Shown: positions 9,908 through 23,663, counted from the first letter of the stretch. The stretch is DNA of 64,000 nucleotides from Copromyces sp. CBS 386.78 (GCA_030685235.1 MU839123.1:248001-312000); one strand, 5' to 3'. Notes: generated from the sequence alone by a model not told the origin. Program-made: numbers and translations.

Positions 9908-12900
9908 TTATATCCCCTGAACCTTCCTATACGAAGGCGGTTTCATCGTCCTCCTAATCACCTTGGCCGCATACGTCGGGATGAGCGAGATAGCGGCGAT
10001 GGCAGCCACGCGCCATAGAAAACCCCTATACAGGTTAGTGACTGACCAATTCCCCCAACGCAAAAGAACAACTCACAAAGTCAAAACAAACTGCAAATCA
10101 AAGTATCCTCCCAGAAACGGGATTGAGACGATATACATCAGAAAAGTCCCCACGATGCTCACCACCATGACCCAATGCCAGGTAGTGATCTCGATCGCCA
10201 CCATCAGCAGCTCGTTGAGCACGAGGACCGTGTAGCTGACGGCCAACATGCGGGGGCCATCGACGCCCGTGAGCACTTGAGACAAGCCCTGGATCAAGCA
10301 GCCCTGGTAGATGGAGACAAAGACCCAGACGAAGAAGGTCCGATACGACAAAGAGCTGCCCGAGGTGAGCTCCTTGTAGAGCTCCGGGTACAGGTTGGCC
10401 AGGTCTTCGTCTACGTCTTTGTCGAGGACGAGAGACAACACGGGCATGGCGGTGTAGACTGTTGCGTAGCCTACCATTAGCCAGTCCTGTGTTTTGTGAT
10501 TTATGTTAGCGAGTTTGTCAAAAGGGGATAAGGGTGATAAAAAGACTAACCTTGTAAAGACCCTCCGGCTCGAACTTCAACGCGATACTGTACATGGTCT
10601 GACAAACAGCAATAATCAAGCCACGATGGATAACAAACTGCGCCAGCTTCGCGCTGCGCTTATAGCTGTTCCTCCCATGCCACACCAGGAGCTTGGTCAG
10701 ATGGTGGAACTGCTCAATAGAAAAGTCGGCCGCCAAACTAGCCTGCCGACCTTCCTTGCCCACGATCCCCACGCCCACGTCCGCGGCCTGGATCATGGAA
10801 ACGTCGTTCCCGCCGTCGCCGATGCAGCAGACGCGCTTCTTGGTGTACTCCTTGATCAGCTTGGCCACCTCAGCTTTTTGGGTAGGCGAGCACCGGCAGG
10901 CCACGACGGTCGGCAGGAGCACGGCCACCGAGATGAACTCGCGCCGGAAGTGGGTCAGGTACATGGCGAGGGACTCGCCGTCGATGAGCAGACAGGAATC
11001 GGTCTTGCTCCGGAGCAGGTCCAGATTATCTTGCGCACCGTCTTTCCTCCTGAGCTTGGCGATTGTGTGGATGTACTGCCCCCTGGCTACGAGCTTGGAG
11101 CTGACGGCCACGCAGCGAGCGGTTTCCACCTTGTCGCCTGTAAGCATCCAGATTTTGATGCCGGCGTTGCGAAGAAGTTCCAGAGACGGCTTGACGTCCT
11201 TCTGCAGTTTGTCTTCAACACCGGTAACACCGAGTAGTTCTAGGTTATGCTCAAGGTACTGCGAGACGACAGCCTGCATGTTGGCCTCGCGCCCGCTGAT
11301 GGCGAGCGAGGCCTCGTGGTACTTGGCGGAAAACTCCTGGTATTCCTTCAGAGACAGACGCTTCCTGCCCACCACGAGCGTGCGGAGACCTTCGCGCGCC
11401 ATGTTGGCCGTCTCTTCGTCGAGCCAGTCGTTGGCGGCGACAATGGAGCTCATGACGGTATCAGCACCCTTTTGGTAGAACCAGATTTCGCTGCTTCCGA
11501 GGCTGGGGTTTCCGGGCTGGAGTTTCTCGTAGAACTGGACAATGATTCCCATGCGCTTGCCCTCCGACGTGAAGGGGAAGATGTCGAGGATACGAACCTT
11601 GACCACTGGCCGGCCGGTTTCGGCGGATTCGAGGACAATGTTGTTGCGATCGCGGTGAGACAGACGCAGGCCTACGGACTCGGTCCACTTGACAATGGCG
11701 ATCTCGTCGGGCGAGCTGGCTTGGTATGAGTTGACAGTTTGACCGTTCTCGTCTTCCTCCGAGGTCGGGGTAACGTTGTGGCAGAGGGCAAGAGCTAGGA
11801 CGACATCGCGAACACGCGACCCGATCTCACGGCGTGTTCTCGTAGCACCAACGTTGGCGGCCGAGTATGTCGATGATGGGGTTGCTAGAGCCAAGCTTGC
11901 GGAAGAGGCCGAAGAGCTCAGGTTGAACCCTTGCTTCACGTAGGTGGCAACCTCGTCCATTGCTTCGTTGGCATACGAGACAGTTCCGACATGAATCTTC
12001 TTCATCTCCATTTCGTTCTGGGTTAAAGTGCCCGTCTTGTCACTCAACAGATACTCTATCCGCCCCAAATCCTCTGGAATCGTACTGGTTCGCACGACAG
12101 CCCCGGGGATCCCGGGATCTCTTTGGATAAACCATGAGTAGACAGACTTGCCGAGATCCAAGTTGACACGAAGACTGATGGGGACAATGGTGGAGAACAA
12201 TACCAGGAATCTCATGATCTTGACGTACCAGACGTTTCCCTTGGCCGTGCTGAAGCCTTGCAGCGCAACAAGAACGATCGAAAGGAAAAGTGTCAGGAAA
12301 CAGAGAATTTTGGTGAGTGAGTTGATCTCGTACTCCAGAAGGCCCGTCTTTGATCGTGAAGGCGAAGTTGACAGAGCTGAGCGAGTTTGGCGCCCGGTAT
12401 AAACAATCACGGCGAGGGTTGTTGCATTCGATGCGATGACGGTATTGGCCCAGGCTGTGTTGTCAATCGAGAGGGGTGCTGCCTTGACATCGTCGCCTTC
12501 CCTAGGGCTGTAAGAGGCACCGCTCGTAACATCCTGTCGTGAAGGAAGAAGCTCCAATGTTCCGACAAACTCGTTGACCCTCTTGTCAGGCTTCCCGCCG
12601 GTAACACGAAGACGAACCAGTTCCTCTGTTCCGAGCTTCTGAGATAACGGCGATGCCAACCGCAGTTTCCAATCAGTTTCACCATCCAGTTGGTCAGTCC
12701 GGATAAAAGTCTCGCCGCTAGAGCTTCCCCCGCCGCCGTTGTTATCGTTTTCCCTAGACGCTTCCGCGTTCTTGGAACTGCCCTCCCCAGCATCGTCATC
12801 CTCGATGTGATCCAGAAGCAGCACCTCCTCCTTCGCGGGGACATCCTCCTCGGTCTCCTTATTGGCAGCTGACTCATGCGCCAGACACTTGAGAATGATG

Positions 12901-14030
12901 ACATCTGCCGGTACGCGATGGCCCTTTGTAAGTTTCAAGACATCACCAACCTTGAGGTCCTTTGACTTTTTGCTGATTTCCGAAACGTAGGATGCCGGTA
13001 GTTGGCGAAGACCCTGACCTTCAGCCTGTTCCTCCTCCTCCTGGATATCCGACAACCGGTCAGTTTCGACTTCAACGCCAAGACGTTTAGAACCCTTTCG
13101 TGTATGCGACGATTTCATCTTCCTCCTTGGCCGGTTGATACCCAAACTTGCCCCTGGATCCTCAAAGTGTAGAACAGTGTACTCTTCGGAATTGGCCTCA
13201 TTGTCCCTTCGCCTCCGTTCGATATCGTCGTAAGCCTCCTTTGCTAGGGTGATGAACAAGACAAATGCCAAGGGTGCAACGTAGGTGGAGAGGTAGCCGA
13301 TTCGTAGTGCGGGGATGGCCTGTGAAAGGGCGACCAGGAGGAAATACATGTTGAAGAAGAAGGAGAACTCGTTGTACAGAGTGACTGGCAGAAAACTCCA
13401 TGCTGTATACTTTGCGTTGGATATGATGTTGGGTGGGAAACGGGTGGACTGTGATGAGCCAACAGCAACTAATCGTGACGATGAGGGGTCGTCTTCCTCC
13501 TGTTCCTGTTCCTCGTTATGGTTGCTCTGGTCGCCCGAGTTGCCCGACATGAAGCTTGGTAGCTTCATCGAGATGTTTCGTAGACCGTCACTGGCGAACG
13601 ACCTCCGTCGTCTCCCACTGCTGGTGCGCATCCGGCCGCCACCGCCATGTTCGCTGAGAAGGCCGGCATCCTCGTCGTGGGCGGCACTACCAGCCGAGTG
13701 GCGACCGTGGTTGGCGTCGTCATGGCGGAGCAGAGCGTCGGCGTCCTCGTCGTTTCCGTCTCGGCTACGGCCTAGCTCGCCATATCCATTGCGTTTGGCG
13801 CCACGACGTAGACCACCCATGCGAAGATTGCGTAGTGCTATACTCGAGGGAGGGCGTTGTTCGGACGAGTTGCGGCTGTAATGGGGTTGCCCCGACTGCT
13901 GGTGGTGGTTCTTGTCGGTTGCCTGGGGGTCGAGTTCTTCGAGGTCTATGTCCAAGTCGGAGTCGGATTCATCGACGTGGGAATCGGGCGGCTTGGAGTG
14001 AGGGTATGGGTCTGAATCTGAAGAAGGCAT
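9908..14030 (-). CDS. P4-type ATPase, NEO1/ATP9 class phospholipid flippase
   Basis: Aminophospholipid-translocating ATPase of Golgi/endosomal membranes. Exons are 14030-10551, 10486-10077 and 10025-9908; introns are 10487-10550 and 10026-10076. The product is 1335 residues. The start is the ATG at 14030, because the open frame upstream begins with TTG. The actuator motif DGET is at 449-452, where P4 ATPases have DGET instead of TGES. The phosphorylation motif DKTGTLTQNEM begins at D664, and KIHVGTVSY after it is characteristic of the Neo1/ATP9 branch rather than Drs2 or Dnf. GDGGNDVSMIQ forms the hinge. The N-terminus is about 200 residues of acidic, Ser/Gly-rich disordered sequence, and a further acidic insert precedes DGET, making the protein longer than yeast Neo1. 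It is divergent from SEC16, another secretory-pathway gene. Confidence 0.93.
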
Positions 14031-14375
14031 TCCGCATTGGGCGAAGAAGCCCTTTCCTCGACGCGTATATTTAAATATCTGTCGCGGCCTAACTGATGGA
14101 GCCAAGGTAGCTTGGGCTGTGGTCGTGACTGCTTTCGGATCTGGTTGGTTTGTGTGGGTAGTGTAGAGTTAGGGGTCACTTGGGAGGGTCCTCTTTCGTT
14201 GTCGAGATCAACTCCTCCTTCCCATAGTGGCTGGCCGTGGTTGGTAGCCTATTCTAGGTGCGTCTGTCTGCTGCTGCCGGTGGGTGCTATGCGTGTGCTG
14301 CGCCTGCGAGGGGAATTGAGATAGTGGGTAAATAGTCCAGTCATAAATCGCGTGAATGATTCGTACAATGTTCAA

Positions 14376-14407
<32 letters not shown>
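14376..14407. repeat. TCG trinucleotide microsatellite
   Basis: About 10.5 units of TCG in the divergent promoter between the flippase and SEC16 genes. It is non-coding. Confidence 0.9.
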
Positions 14408-14901
14408 ATAAAATCGTGTCGCATCAGCTGGGGAAAGATGGCGATCGCATGTGACGGCGGGAAGAAAGTCACAAATGGAGAAGGGAAAACTACCTCTACA
14501 ACAAAGTGGTGAGTGCCATAACAGTGATGGGACTGTGTGCGCGGCCTGCTTGGAGGGACGGAGTACGCTTATCTGTTAATAGAATACTCGCCTAGTGACA
14601 GTCTTTTCTTAACACCAAGAAAGTCCGATAAGCTCCCGCTTCGTCGTTCATGCCCCATGTTTCTGGTCATGGTGGTAAGGACAGCTGTTGAGACTATTTT
14701 GTTATAGATCCCCGCGCATTCCCCGCCATTCTCACATCAGACCGCCTATACAACAGACCTTCTGCATCAACTCTTGCCGACGGCCGCTCCCGGTGCGCCC
14801 GCCTCATCCATCGTCACAATTGACAAGTTGCAACATCTTTGCAGTCCCGTCCCTTCCCACGTGTGACTGACCATTCCATCCCAACGTTTCTCCAGATCTG
14901 T

Positions 14902-14925
14902 AACAAACAAACAAACAAACAAACA
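14902..14925. repeat. AAAC tetranucleotide microsatellite
   Basis: Six tandem AAAC units in the same divergent promoter region. Confidence 0.9.
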
Positions 14926-15317
14926 GGACGACAGCAGTTATCACAAAACATAGCCGGCGTTGGGTTCATACTTGACCAAACACCATGATCAGCTGTTGAA
15001 TACCTTTCAGTTGTCTTTTACAAGTCAGTCGTCCCTTTGTTGCTTGCCCCTATTCCCATTCGGCAATTGCACTCTATGGTAGGCGTCAGCAATCATGGGC
15101 AGTCGTCCGAGTCTCCTCAACAATCCAAGTCCGCTTCCAGTTCCCGTCGCCAATCGCCGTTCGGTTACGCGATCAAGCGATCGAGTTTCGCCCCTTCTCC
15201 CGCCCCCTCTTCATGATTCTAATTCTTACTCTAGTATATACAGTAATTCTTTCTTTTCCTTGCTTGCGCGCTCCGATACAGCCTCTCCAGCTGTATCGCG
15301 CCACTTAATCGCCCACC

Positions 15318-18300
15318 ATGGCTTCATGGAATCCGGCATTCATGCCAAACTCGGCCGCCGACCTCCCGGCACCCTTACCGACTGACGACACCGTCGCGGA
15401 CACGACAGGGCTTTCGCACGGTGTAGCCCAAGATGGCTCCGATTTCTGGGGGATCGACGGCGGAGAGGAGGAAGGGGATGTGCCCGCCCAAAATGGCGAA
15501 ACTGACGCCTGGTTCCCCGACTATGGAACCGGCACGACACCACCCGCGACTGATGCGCCAGCTACAACCCAAATACCCAATGGAACCGAGCCGTTGGATA
15601 CGAACGCTTCCGACACGGCCATTGAACAGACAGAGGCCGCACATGTAACTACACAAGACGCTGAAGCTATCGAGCCAGCTCCGACTCAGACGGGCGAAGC
15701 TCCCGAGCCCATGGTCGAGGCTACACAAGCTACCGAGACGGTCCCAGAAGACGCCCCCGCCGCCAGCATTACCCCCGAACATGCTGAGCCTACCGATGCT
15801 ACCACCGAAAAGGCCGATACAAACGAACCAGCGGATGTCGCTTCCAAGCACACCAGCACCATGTCTTTCACTCGAACAATTCCCCACGAGCCTAGCTGGA
15901 GCGATGACGGCGATCCTGAGTGGAACCTTGGACGAGCCGATACGGACTCCTTCAAGTTCTTGCCATCAAGCGACCGGACCAACTCTTTCCCGCCTGTTCC
16001 TCCTCTTGAACAGCTCGAGCAGCAGCAGGAAGAACAGCAAGAACATCAGCAAGAACATCAGCAGGAACAGCAGCAGGAACAGCAGCAGGAACAGCAGCAG
16101 CAACACCAACCCGAGCCCCATTCGGAGCAGTCTCCGATTGTCCAGCCCCAGGTTCCGGATTTCCTTCGTGATGACGACGAGGTGGAGGTACAGGGCGATG
16201 ATGGGTTCTTCAGCCAGTTGTCTGGGACACAGAACGACGGATTTGATCAGTTTGGCGCCCAAGACGGGAACCTTTCTCAGCAGTACATGGGTGGTGACCT
16301 AGGTGAAAAGGCCACCGAGGTGCTTGATTCCCGTTTCGAAGAGGGTGTTCCCCTGATCGCACATGATGAAAACCCGACAGCTCAGCGGGATGATACCAAG
16401 GATTTATTCGGAGGAGAGGACGCCAATGATGAGGACGACTTTTTCAGTCAAGTTCAGCAAGGAGATGCCGGCGAGACTGAACATAAGCCGCAGCCGCTGG
16501 AACGCAAGTCGACGATGCAGGTACTGGGCGCTATGGATATGGGCTCCGTCCAGCCAAGCATCGATACAGTGGAAGAGCAACCCGAGGAGGAGGCTGAAGC
16601 CGCGGTAGAGACGCATGACCAGGAGCACCCCGAGGCAACGACTGCAGACCTGACCACAGTTGATAGTAACGAGGAGCAGAAGCCAGAGGAAACGAAGCCA
16701 GAAGGCGAGGATGTCGAGGCCAAGTGGAAGGAACTGTTTGCCGATGACGAAGAGGACACCCTATCACTTCTTGATGATTCTACCGAGGCGTCGAATGAGA
16801 ACAAGGAGATTGACCCGGCTGCGTTCTTTGGGAGTGATGACGAGGGCTTTCTCGACGATTCAGAGGAGTTCCCAACAACGGAAACAACCCAGCCCAGGGC
16901 GCCTAGTGTAGCCGGCTCCAACACCACAACAACCCCTACCACCCGGTACATGCCTCAGACCCAAACTCCGAGCCTGACTGGAGCCGCGAATCCCTATGCT
17001 CCGGCTCCGCCACCCCTAACTTCGGCGCCGTCAAATCCTTACTTCCCTGCCGCACCCAGCACGGTTGCGCAGACGCCGTCTGTGACGCCCTTTGGTGCAT
17101 CTGTTTCGGCGCCTCCTCCAACCGGGATATTTGGGTACGGCGCGGTTCCTCCCCCACAGATTGAGAGGAAAGCCGAAAGTTTCGTCGACAAAAAGGGTGG
17201 CTACCAGTCACCATACGACCTCCCTATGGAGGTAGTCAAGGTAAAGAAGCGCCCAAGTATGGCAACTCTTAACAAGCCTGTGACAGCGCCGGCCGTTCCA
17301 CCTCCTCCTCCCAAAAGCGCAACTCACCTGCCTCCTCCACCCCCTACCTCTGTTCCACCCTCATCTCACCCTGGTGTCAAGCCGCCACCACCTGCTGGTG
17401 CAGCTAAGCCGAAGGAGAAGTTCTTTGAGGAGCTTCCTGTAGTCACAAGGGCGCGCCCAGCTTCTCGACATACCATGGGTACGGCATCACCGGCACAGTC
17501 TAGCCCATATGGCCCACCATCTTCGGCTGGCCCGCCTTCTGTTGTCTCGCGGCCACCGGTGCCTGGAATGCCCTCTGCCATGGGATCTGCTCCCAACTCC
17601 CCCCCTACCCAGCATGCGGAGATTTCCAACCTCGTTGCGCCGCCGCGTGTCAACCCTTACGCTTCGTTACCATCCAGCACTAACCTTGCTCCCGCTGTTC
17701 CTGCTCCGGCTTCAAGCCGTTATTCGCCGGCCCCTCCAAGTGGGTCACAGCTCAGCACCCCCGTCCCGCCTGCTGTATCAAGCCGTTACTCTCCTGCTCC
17801 GCCGGCTTCTCGGCCAACGAGTTCCGGCTACACTCCGGCTACTTCGGCGCCACCGGTTCTCCCACCAGTCTTGCCACATCAGCCCCGTACCTCAAGTCCT
17901 TTGGCACATTTCGAGTCGAGGCCTCTTGTAGCTAGTCATGGAGAGAGCGGTTTAGCGGAGAAGCGGAGTAGCAACTCGTTGTACGACTTGCGCCTCCAAA
18001 GGGTGCCTTCTCTGCCTCCGACTCAGGAGGTGGAAGAAGAAGGCCCTATGCAGGGTATGGTATCCGCCAACCAAGTCCCAGCATCTCACCAGACCTCTCC
18101 CACGGCGTCAAGGCATGCCGCTTTGTCTCACCGGTCTAGAAGGACGCCGCCTCCACAGTCTCTTACTGTGCAGCCGGTGACGTCTCCTCAAAGGGCCACC
18201 TCCAGCTATGAACCTGCGGCTACTGCTCCAGCTCACAACTTTGCGCCACCACCTCGATCGCAGACCCAATCTCCTGGAGCGCTCTACGGGAACAGAAACG

Positions 18301-21300
18301 CAAAGCCTATTGACCCGATTCCTCGTCCTTCGTCGGTCACCGACGCGACTTCGCCGCGGGCTGCCTTGTATTCTCCCATTACTATGCAACCTAGCTCCAC
18401 TTTCCCTCCTATTGCCACGACTACCTCGCGCCCGCGTGGCAACACTCAGAATTTCAACCTGGTGCCCCCGACAGATGGTAGAGAGCACGATCCCCTACAG
18501 AGATGGCGTGGTGTTCCTCTTATCTCATGGGGCGTAGGTGGAACTCTGGTGACAATGTTTCCCAAGGACGTGCCGCGATATGGCATGGGCTCAACGGCCC
18601 CCATGGTTATTCGTAGCCCGGGAGAAGTCAAGATCAAGAGCATGAAGGACATAGAGCCGATGGAGGAGCGTTTGGCCAAATTCCCCGGTCCTTTGAAGGG
18701 GAAGTCGAAGAAGAAGGAGACCATCACCTGGTTGACAAACGGCATTGAGGCACTGGAGAAGACTTTGCCTACCAACCTGTCTCATCAGCTCAACCCGTCT
18801 CATGAGGACAAGCGGGCAACAGAGAGACTCTTGCTTTGGAAGATTCTGAGGGTCTTTGTCGAGCATGATGGCGTGTTGGAAGGTAACCCGACCGTTAACC
18901 AAGCTGTGCGCGAAATCCTGTACCCGGAGGCTTCAGTCATTGGTGGTCAGCCTAAGTTCGCGAATGCCCTGAACCCATCAGGATTGGGCAACTCTGCCAC
19001 TACTTCGCTACAGGCCGACTCAGTCGACTCTTCCGCTGTTGAGCAAATCCGCAATCATCTCGTCAGTGGTGACAGTGAGAAAGCTGTTTGGGCTGCGGTC
19101 GATAAGCGGCTGTGGGGCCATGCGTTCCTGCTGGCCAACGCCCTCAACCCTGACTTGTATAAGCGGGTCGCTCAAGAGTTTGTCAAGAACGAGGTAAACT
19201 CCACTGGTCACAACAATGAGTCGCTCGCCGCTCTTTATGATGTCCTCTCTGGCAACCACGAGGAAAGCGTGGACGAGCTGGTGCCTGCCCATGCCCGTGC
19301 CGGTCTTCAGCTCGTGGCCAAAGATTCCTCTTCTGGTCCCTCCAAGGACGCCATGGGTGGTCTTGATAAGTGGCGCGAAACCCTCTCTTTGGTCCTCAGC
19401 AACAGGACCCCTGATGATGCCCGGGCCATGAACTCTTTGGGCAACTTGCTCTCAGGTTATGGAAGGGCAGAGGCGGCTCATATCTGCTTCTTGTTTGCCA
19501 GAAGCCAAACAATTTTTGGTGGCCTGGATAACCCAAACTCCAACTTCGTGCTTGTTGGGTCTGACCATAGGAGGCAGGCTGACCAGTTCGCAAAGGAGAT
19601 GGAGCCTCTTTTGTTGAGCGAGGTTTATGAGTATGGCCAAAGCCTTGCTGGTGGTACTGTGCCCGTCAGCAATCCTCATTTGGCGGCGTACAAACTGCAA
19701 CACGCGTATGCTCTGGCCGAGTACGGCTTCAGAGACAAGGCGCTTCAGTACTGCGAGGCTATTATGGCTGCCATCACTGCGCAGACGAAGCGCTCCCCTT
19801 ACTACCATGCTATCCTTGAGGTCTATGTCGACGACTTGACGAAGCGATTGAAGCAGGCACCCAAGGAGGAATCAAACTCTTGGATCCCGAAGCCTAGCAT
19901 GAACAAGGTATCTGATTCCATGTGGAACCGGTTCAACAAGTTCGTCGCTGGAGATGACAACGAGGATGGCAGTAAGGGCTCACCTGACGCTATGGGAGAA
20001 TCCGGTCCCTTCGCACGGATCGCCGGAGGAACCCCGACCATCAGTCGCTCACCCTCCTTCAACAACCTCGAGACTTTTGGCGCGGCCATTCCCACCTATG
20101 GCATGCCAACTGTTCCCGCGACAAACGGTCCCAACATGTTCTCTCCTCCCGCCACCCGGACGGCTTCACGCTACGCACCAGGCGCTGCTCGACCGTCGAC
20201 TCCGAACTATAACCCCTATGAGACGAACTCTCCATATGCGCCTCGCTCATCAATGGAACGGGCCTCGGGCGAGTACAGCAGAAGCTCGGTTGAGCTTCCC
20301 CGTCGGTCTTTGGATTCTCAGCGGGGTTATGCGCACAGCAGCTACGCTCCCAACCGTACATCTTCGCCTGCTCAGCCATATACACCTTATGGCACGACGC
20401 CACAGGAACCATCCTACCCTCTGCCTAACATGCAGCCTCAGCCAAGTTTGACATCCCCACCGGCTACCACCTCTGGTTATCAACCCTTCACTCCACAAAA
20501 CAATGTCCAGGCAAATGATGAGCCTGCTCACGAGCCCACATCTGCCCCGTCAACCGGCTACCAGCCGCCATCGTACGGCGGGTATGAGCCTCCGTCGTTC
20601 ACCCCTTACGAGGCCCCCATGACCAACAACGAGGAGGGTGCCTCCAAGGAAAATGGTGACGCTAGCCAGGGTGGTGAAGCTTTCAACACCTTTGAGCCCC
20701 CGTCATTCCAGCCATATAGCTATGAGCCGCCTTCTTACGAGCCGGACACTCAGCCTTCGAAGGACGATGAATCAGAGGAGGAGAAGCCTAAACCGAAGAA
20801 GAAGGGCCCCATGTACGATGATGATGACGATGACTTCGCTGCGGCGCCAAAGCCTGCTGGCAAGTCCAAGGCCGAGATTGACCGGGAGAACGAGGAGATG
20901 GTCCGTCGGATCGCCGAAGAAGAAGGTTAGTACCATCAGTCCACTTCAACTCTCAAACATATCACTAACATGTACCCCCAGCCAAACGCGCCGCAGAAGC
21001 CAAAGCCGCCAAGAAGGGATGGGGCTTCACCAGCTGGTTTGGCAAGAAGGAGGCTGCCGCTGCTGACGCCGCCGCCGCAAACAGCCCCGGCAAGCCCATC
21101 CGCGCCAAGCTGGGCGAGGCCAACTCCTTCTACTACGACCCCGAGCAAAAGCGGTGGGTCAACAAGAACGCCAGCCCCGGAGACCAAGCCGCCAAAAAGG
21201 CCACGCCGCCACCGCCCAGGGGCGGCATCCCGCGCTCATCCGCCTCCAGCCCTGCTCCTCCCATGGGCATGGGCGGCAGCGCCCCCAACACCCCCGGCCG

Positions 21301-21649
21301 CGCCAGCGCCCCACCTGCTGGTCCGCCTAGACCGGCGGTGCTCACGTCTTCGGCTTCGGAGAATATCATTGCTTCTGGCCCACCTAGTGCTGTTGGTCCT
21401 CCCACACCGGGTGGTATCAATGGGCCCCCTAGTGCGGGGCTGTTGTCACCCGGTATGGCCACGGCGCTGCAGCGTACAACGTCGAGCACGAGCGCGGCGA
21501 GCGCGCCGCCTACTGGTGTTGGTGCTAGTAAACCGTTGAGCACGACGAGTAGTATTGATGATTTGTTGGGGGCGGCCGGGCCGAGGAAGAGGGGCGAGGC
21601 GAAGAAACCGAGGAAGGCGGCCAGGTATGTGGATGTTATGCAGAAGTAG
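15318..21649 (+). CDS. sec-16: SEC16, COPII coat assembly scaffold at ER exit sites
   Basis: Peripheral ER protein that organises COPII vesicle budding. Exon 1 is 15318-20925, the intron 20926-20981 (GTTAGT..CACTAAC..CAG, 56 bp) and exon 2 20982-21649, giving 2091 residues. The first 1050 residues are acidic, then Pro/Ser-rich and probably disordered, with a Gln/Glu tract near residues 234-264. The conserved central domain starts about residue 1058 ([14 protein letters not shown]) and continues into an alpha-solenoid ACE1-type region, which binds Sec13 and dimerises in the family. A second Pro/Tyr-rich linker follows. The C-terminus has the Sec16 signature [13 protein letters not shown] and [18 protein letters not shown]. 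The intron falls in the charged stretch [14 protein letters not shown]. Assignment rests on the central domain and C-terminal motif. Confidence 0.95.
16018..16106 (+). repeat. CAG/GAA-rich repeat encoding a Gln/Glu tract in SEC16
   Basis: Imperfect CAGCAG-GAA units within the SEC16 frame give a roughly 30-residue Gln/Glu/His tract. The tract is in frame and is likely length-variable. Confidence 0.85.
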
Positions 21650-22785
21650 GGGTTGGATGGGTGTCAAGAAAGCTGTTGTATAAAGGTTAGTTTAACGTTA
21701 GATTGGATTGGATTGTTTTTGTAATGCAAACAGAGTGTACTACGTAATGAATCAAGAGGTTGATGATGTCTTTTGGGAAGAAGGGTGAATTCTTAAGTTG
21801 CGCGAGTGTTGAGTGAAGAGGAGGTTGGTTGGGTCTGTACCTATCTAGTGGCTGTGTGTGCTCATTCAACTATTCAGAAGGCACTTGTCAACCAACTCCT
21901 GTGTCTGGCCTCCACAACTGCAAGTTGATGTTGATATTGGTCAATCCATCTCCTGATCAAGACGGGATGGATGGATGGATGGTAGGTCTTGGCAAACAAC
22001 GGGTACAGTAACCTCCCCCAAACTCATAAAAAAGGGGGGTTTGTTTACATTGCGACTCACTCAGCACCTGTCTGTCTGTCTTCATCCATCCACATCTACA
22101 AAGCGGAAGGATATCACACGGGTATATACGAGCGGCCCGACGCGTCCAGCTACACTAAAGTGACACCAAAACAATCAACCCTCTGTTTCTGTTAATGTAT
22201 ACAAATAATTGAAGCTAGGTAACCAAATGATCCAAGACACAACAACACAACTCAACCAACCCAGATTGAAGAAGAAAAAAGAAACGAGGAGAAAAGGGGA
22301 TAAAGGAAGGTGCAGCAGAAGAAAAAAAAAAGAAAGAAAGAAAAGAAAAAGTGTGACCCGCACACCGGATCCGAACCGGTATCCTTCGGTTTATTTGGTC
22401 AATCATTAGAATAATAGGTCGACTTCATGCCTGATGTTGATTATTCTCATCTTACATACCCTTTATATATGGTTAGGCAAAGTGACGATGATTCTTGTTG
22501 CCTGTTGATGTTGACATGACCTCTTGGTAATGTAGATTATTCCGGTGCTATACCTATGCTCTGAAGTCTGAACTGGTTTCCAGCTTGCTTTATGCCCGTA
22601 TGCACACCATGTTTGTATGTCCAGTATACCGTCCTTTAACTCCGGGCTTATAACATCAAGATGGCCAGCCTCGTGGAGCTTTGCCTGTAGTTGTACCGCC
22701 ATTTCCGTCCCACTCCGTGTAACGCCATAAAGACCAAACCTCTTCCCGGTATAGGTAGTAGTAGCAGTAACCCTCACTCAGAAGA
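21650..22785. other. Convergent intergenic region SEC16 / HUS1
   Basis: This holds the 3' ends of two converging genes, with no credible coding frame. It includes an ATGG microsatellite (21966-21982) and an A/G-rich tract around 22270-22352. A tRNA-like T-arm at 22350-22385 was considered and rejected. Confidence 0.6.
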
Positions 22786-23577
22786 TTAAGTGCTATAACT
22801 AGTAACGTAGTACTGTTGTCACGCGAGATGTTAGTAACAGGTTCAAACTTGGGCCAAGAATCACAAGGGGAAAAACTCACAGTAACAACATCCTCCCCAT
22901 CCCCGTCTCCTCCGCCCCTCCCCGCCCCCACCCCCGGAAAATCATCATCATCAACCTTCCGCACATAAACATACAAAATCAGCGCATGCTCATGCGTAAA
23001 GCACGCAATGACTCTGCTCCCCTCCAGCCTGCCGACACTCAACACCCTGCTCCAATCCTTCCCATCGACCCTAACCGTCGCCCACTTCTCCGGCCCGGCC
23101 TCCCTGTATTTGCTAGACGGATGCTCCTCAATCGGCACCGTTAGCTGCGCCGGGTCTAGCTCCGGGTTCTCGAGGCAGCCTTCCCAGACACTCGTAATAT
23201 CCAGGGTGTCGGCTATCAGCCTGAGCCTCAAGGAGCCGTGCATGTTGGCACTTAGCTCCAATTTCGGGTGCTGTGCTTCTTTTCTAGCAGAGGCAGAGGC
23301 CGTAGTGATGGCCAGCTTGGTGAACCGGTCCGAGATGTTTTTGAGTTGCAGCAGGGGCGGGAGAAGGATGTGCACGTCTGGCTCGCGCACTTTCGGCTGC
23401 ATGATGGTCTCGACGGTGTCCGGGTGCAGGACCCGCACGGGGATGTCCTGCGTGATGACCTTTTCGCGCTCGCGCTTGAGGGTTAGTTCGAGGGATTCTT
23501 GGGGGTAGAGGGAGTTGTTGTTTTCGGAGAAGGGGTCGTTGTCGTAGTCGTCCGTTCGGTCCATGGAGTCGGCGTTT

Positions 23578-23663
<86 letters not shown>

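Larger units (their letters stand above)
14031..15317. promoter_or_regulatory. Divergent promoter region of the NEO1-like and SEC16 genes
   Basis: A 1.29-kb head-to-head interval. It contains a TCG microsatellite (14376-14407) and an AAAC microsatellite (14902-14925). A TATATA at 15235-15240 lies 78 bp before the SEC16 start. Two leader ATGs for SEC16 (15076 and 15095) open short frames; the one at 15095 runs to 15385 and overlaps the main start out of frame. Whether they are transcribed depends on the start site, which I cannot determine. Confidence 0.5.

Noticed and set aside
22345..22420. tRNA-like 3' half on the minus strand: T-arm with GGTTCGGATCC and a downstream T run
   Set aside because: The T-loop lacks the invariant A58 (TTCGGAT). 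No 5' acceptor strand complementary to GTGCGGG and no D-arm A-box exist upstream, and no paired anticodon stem can be drawn.
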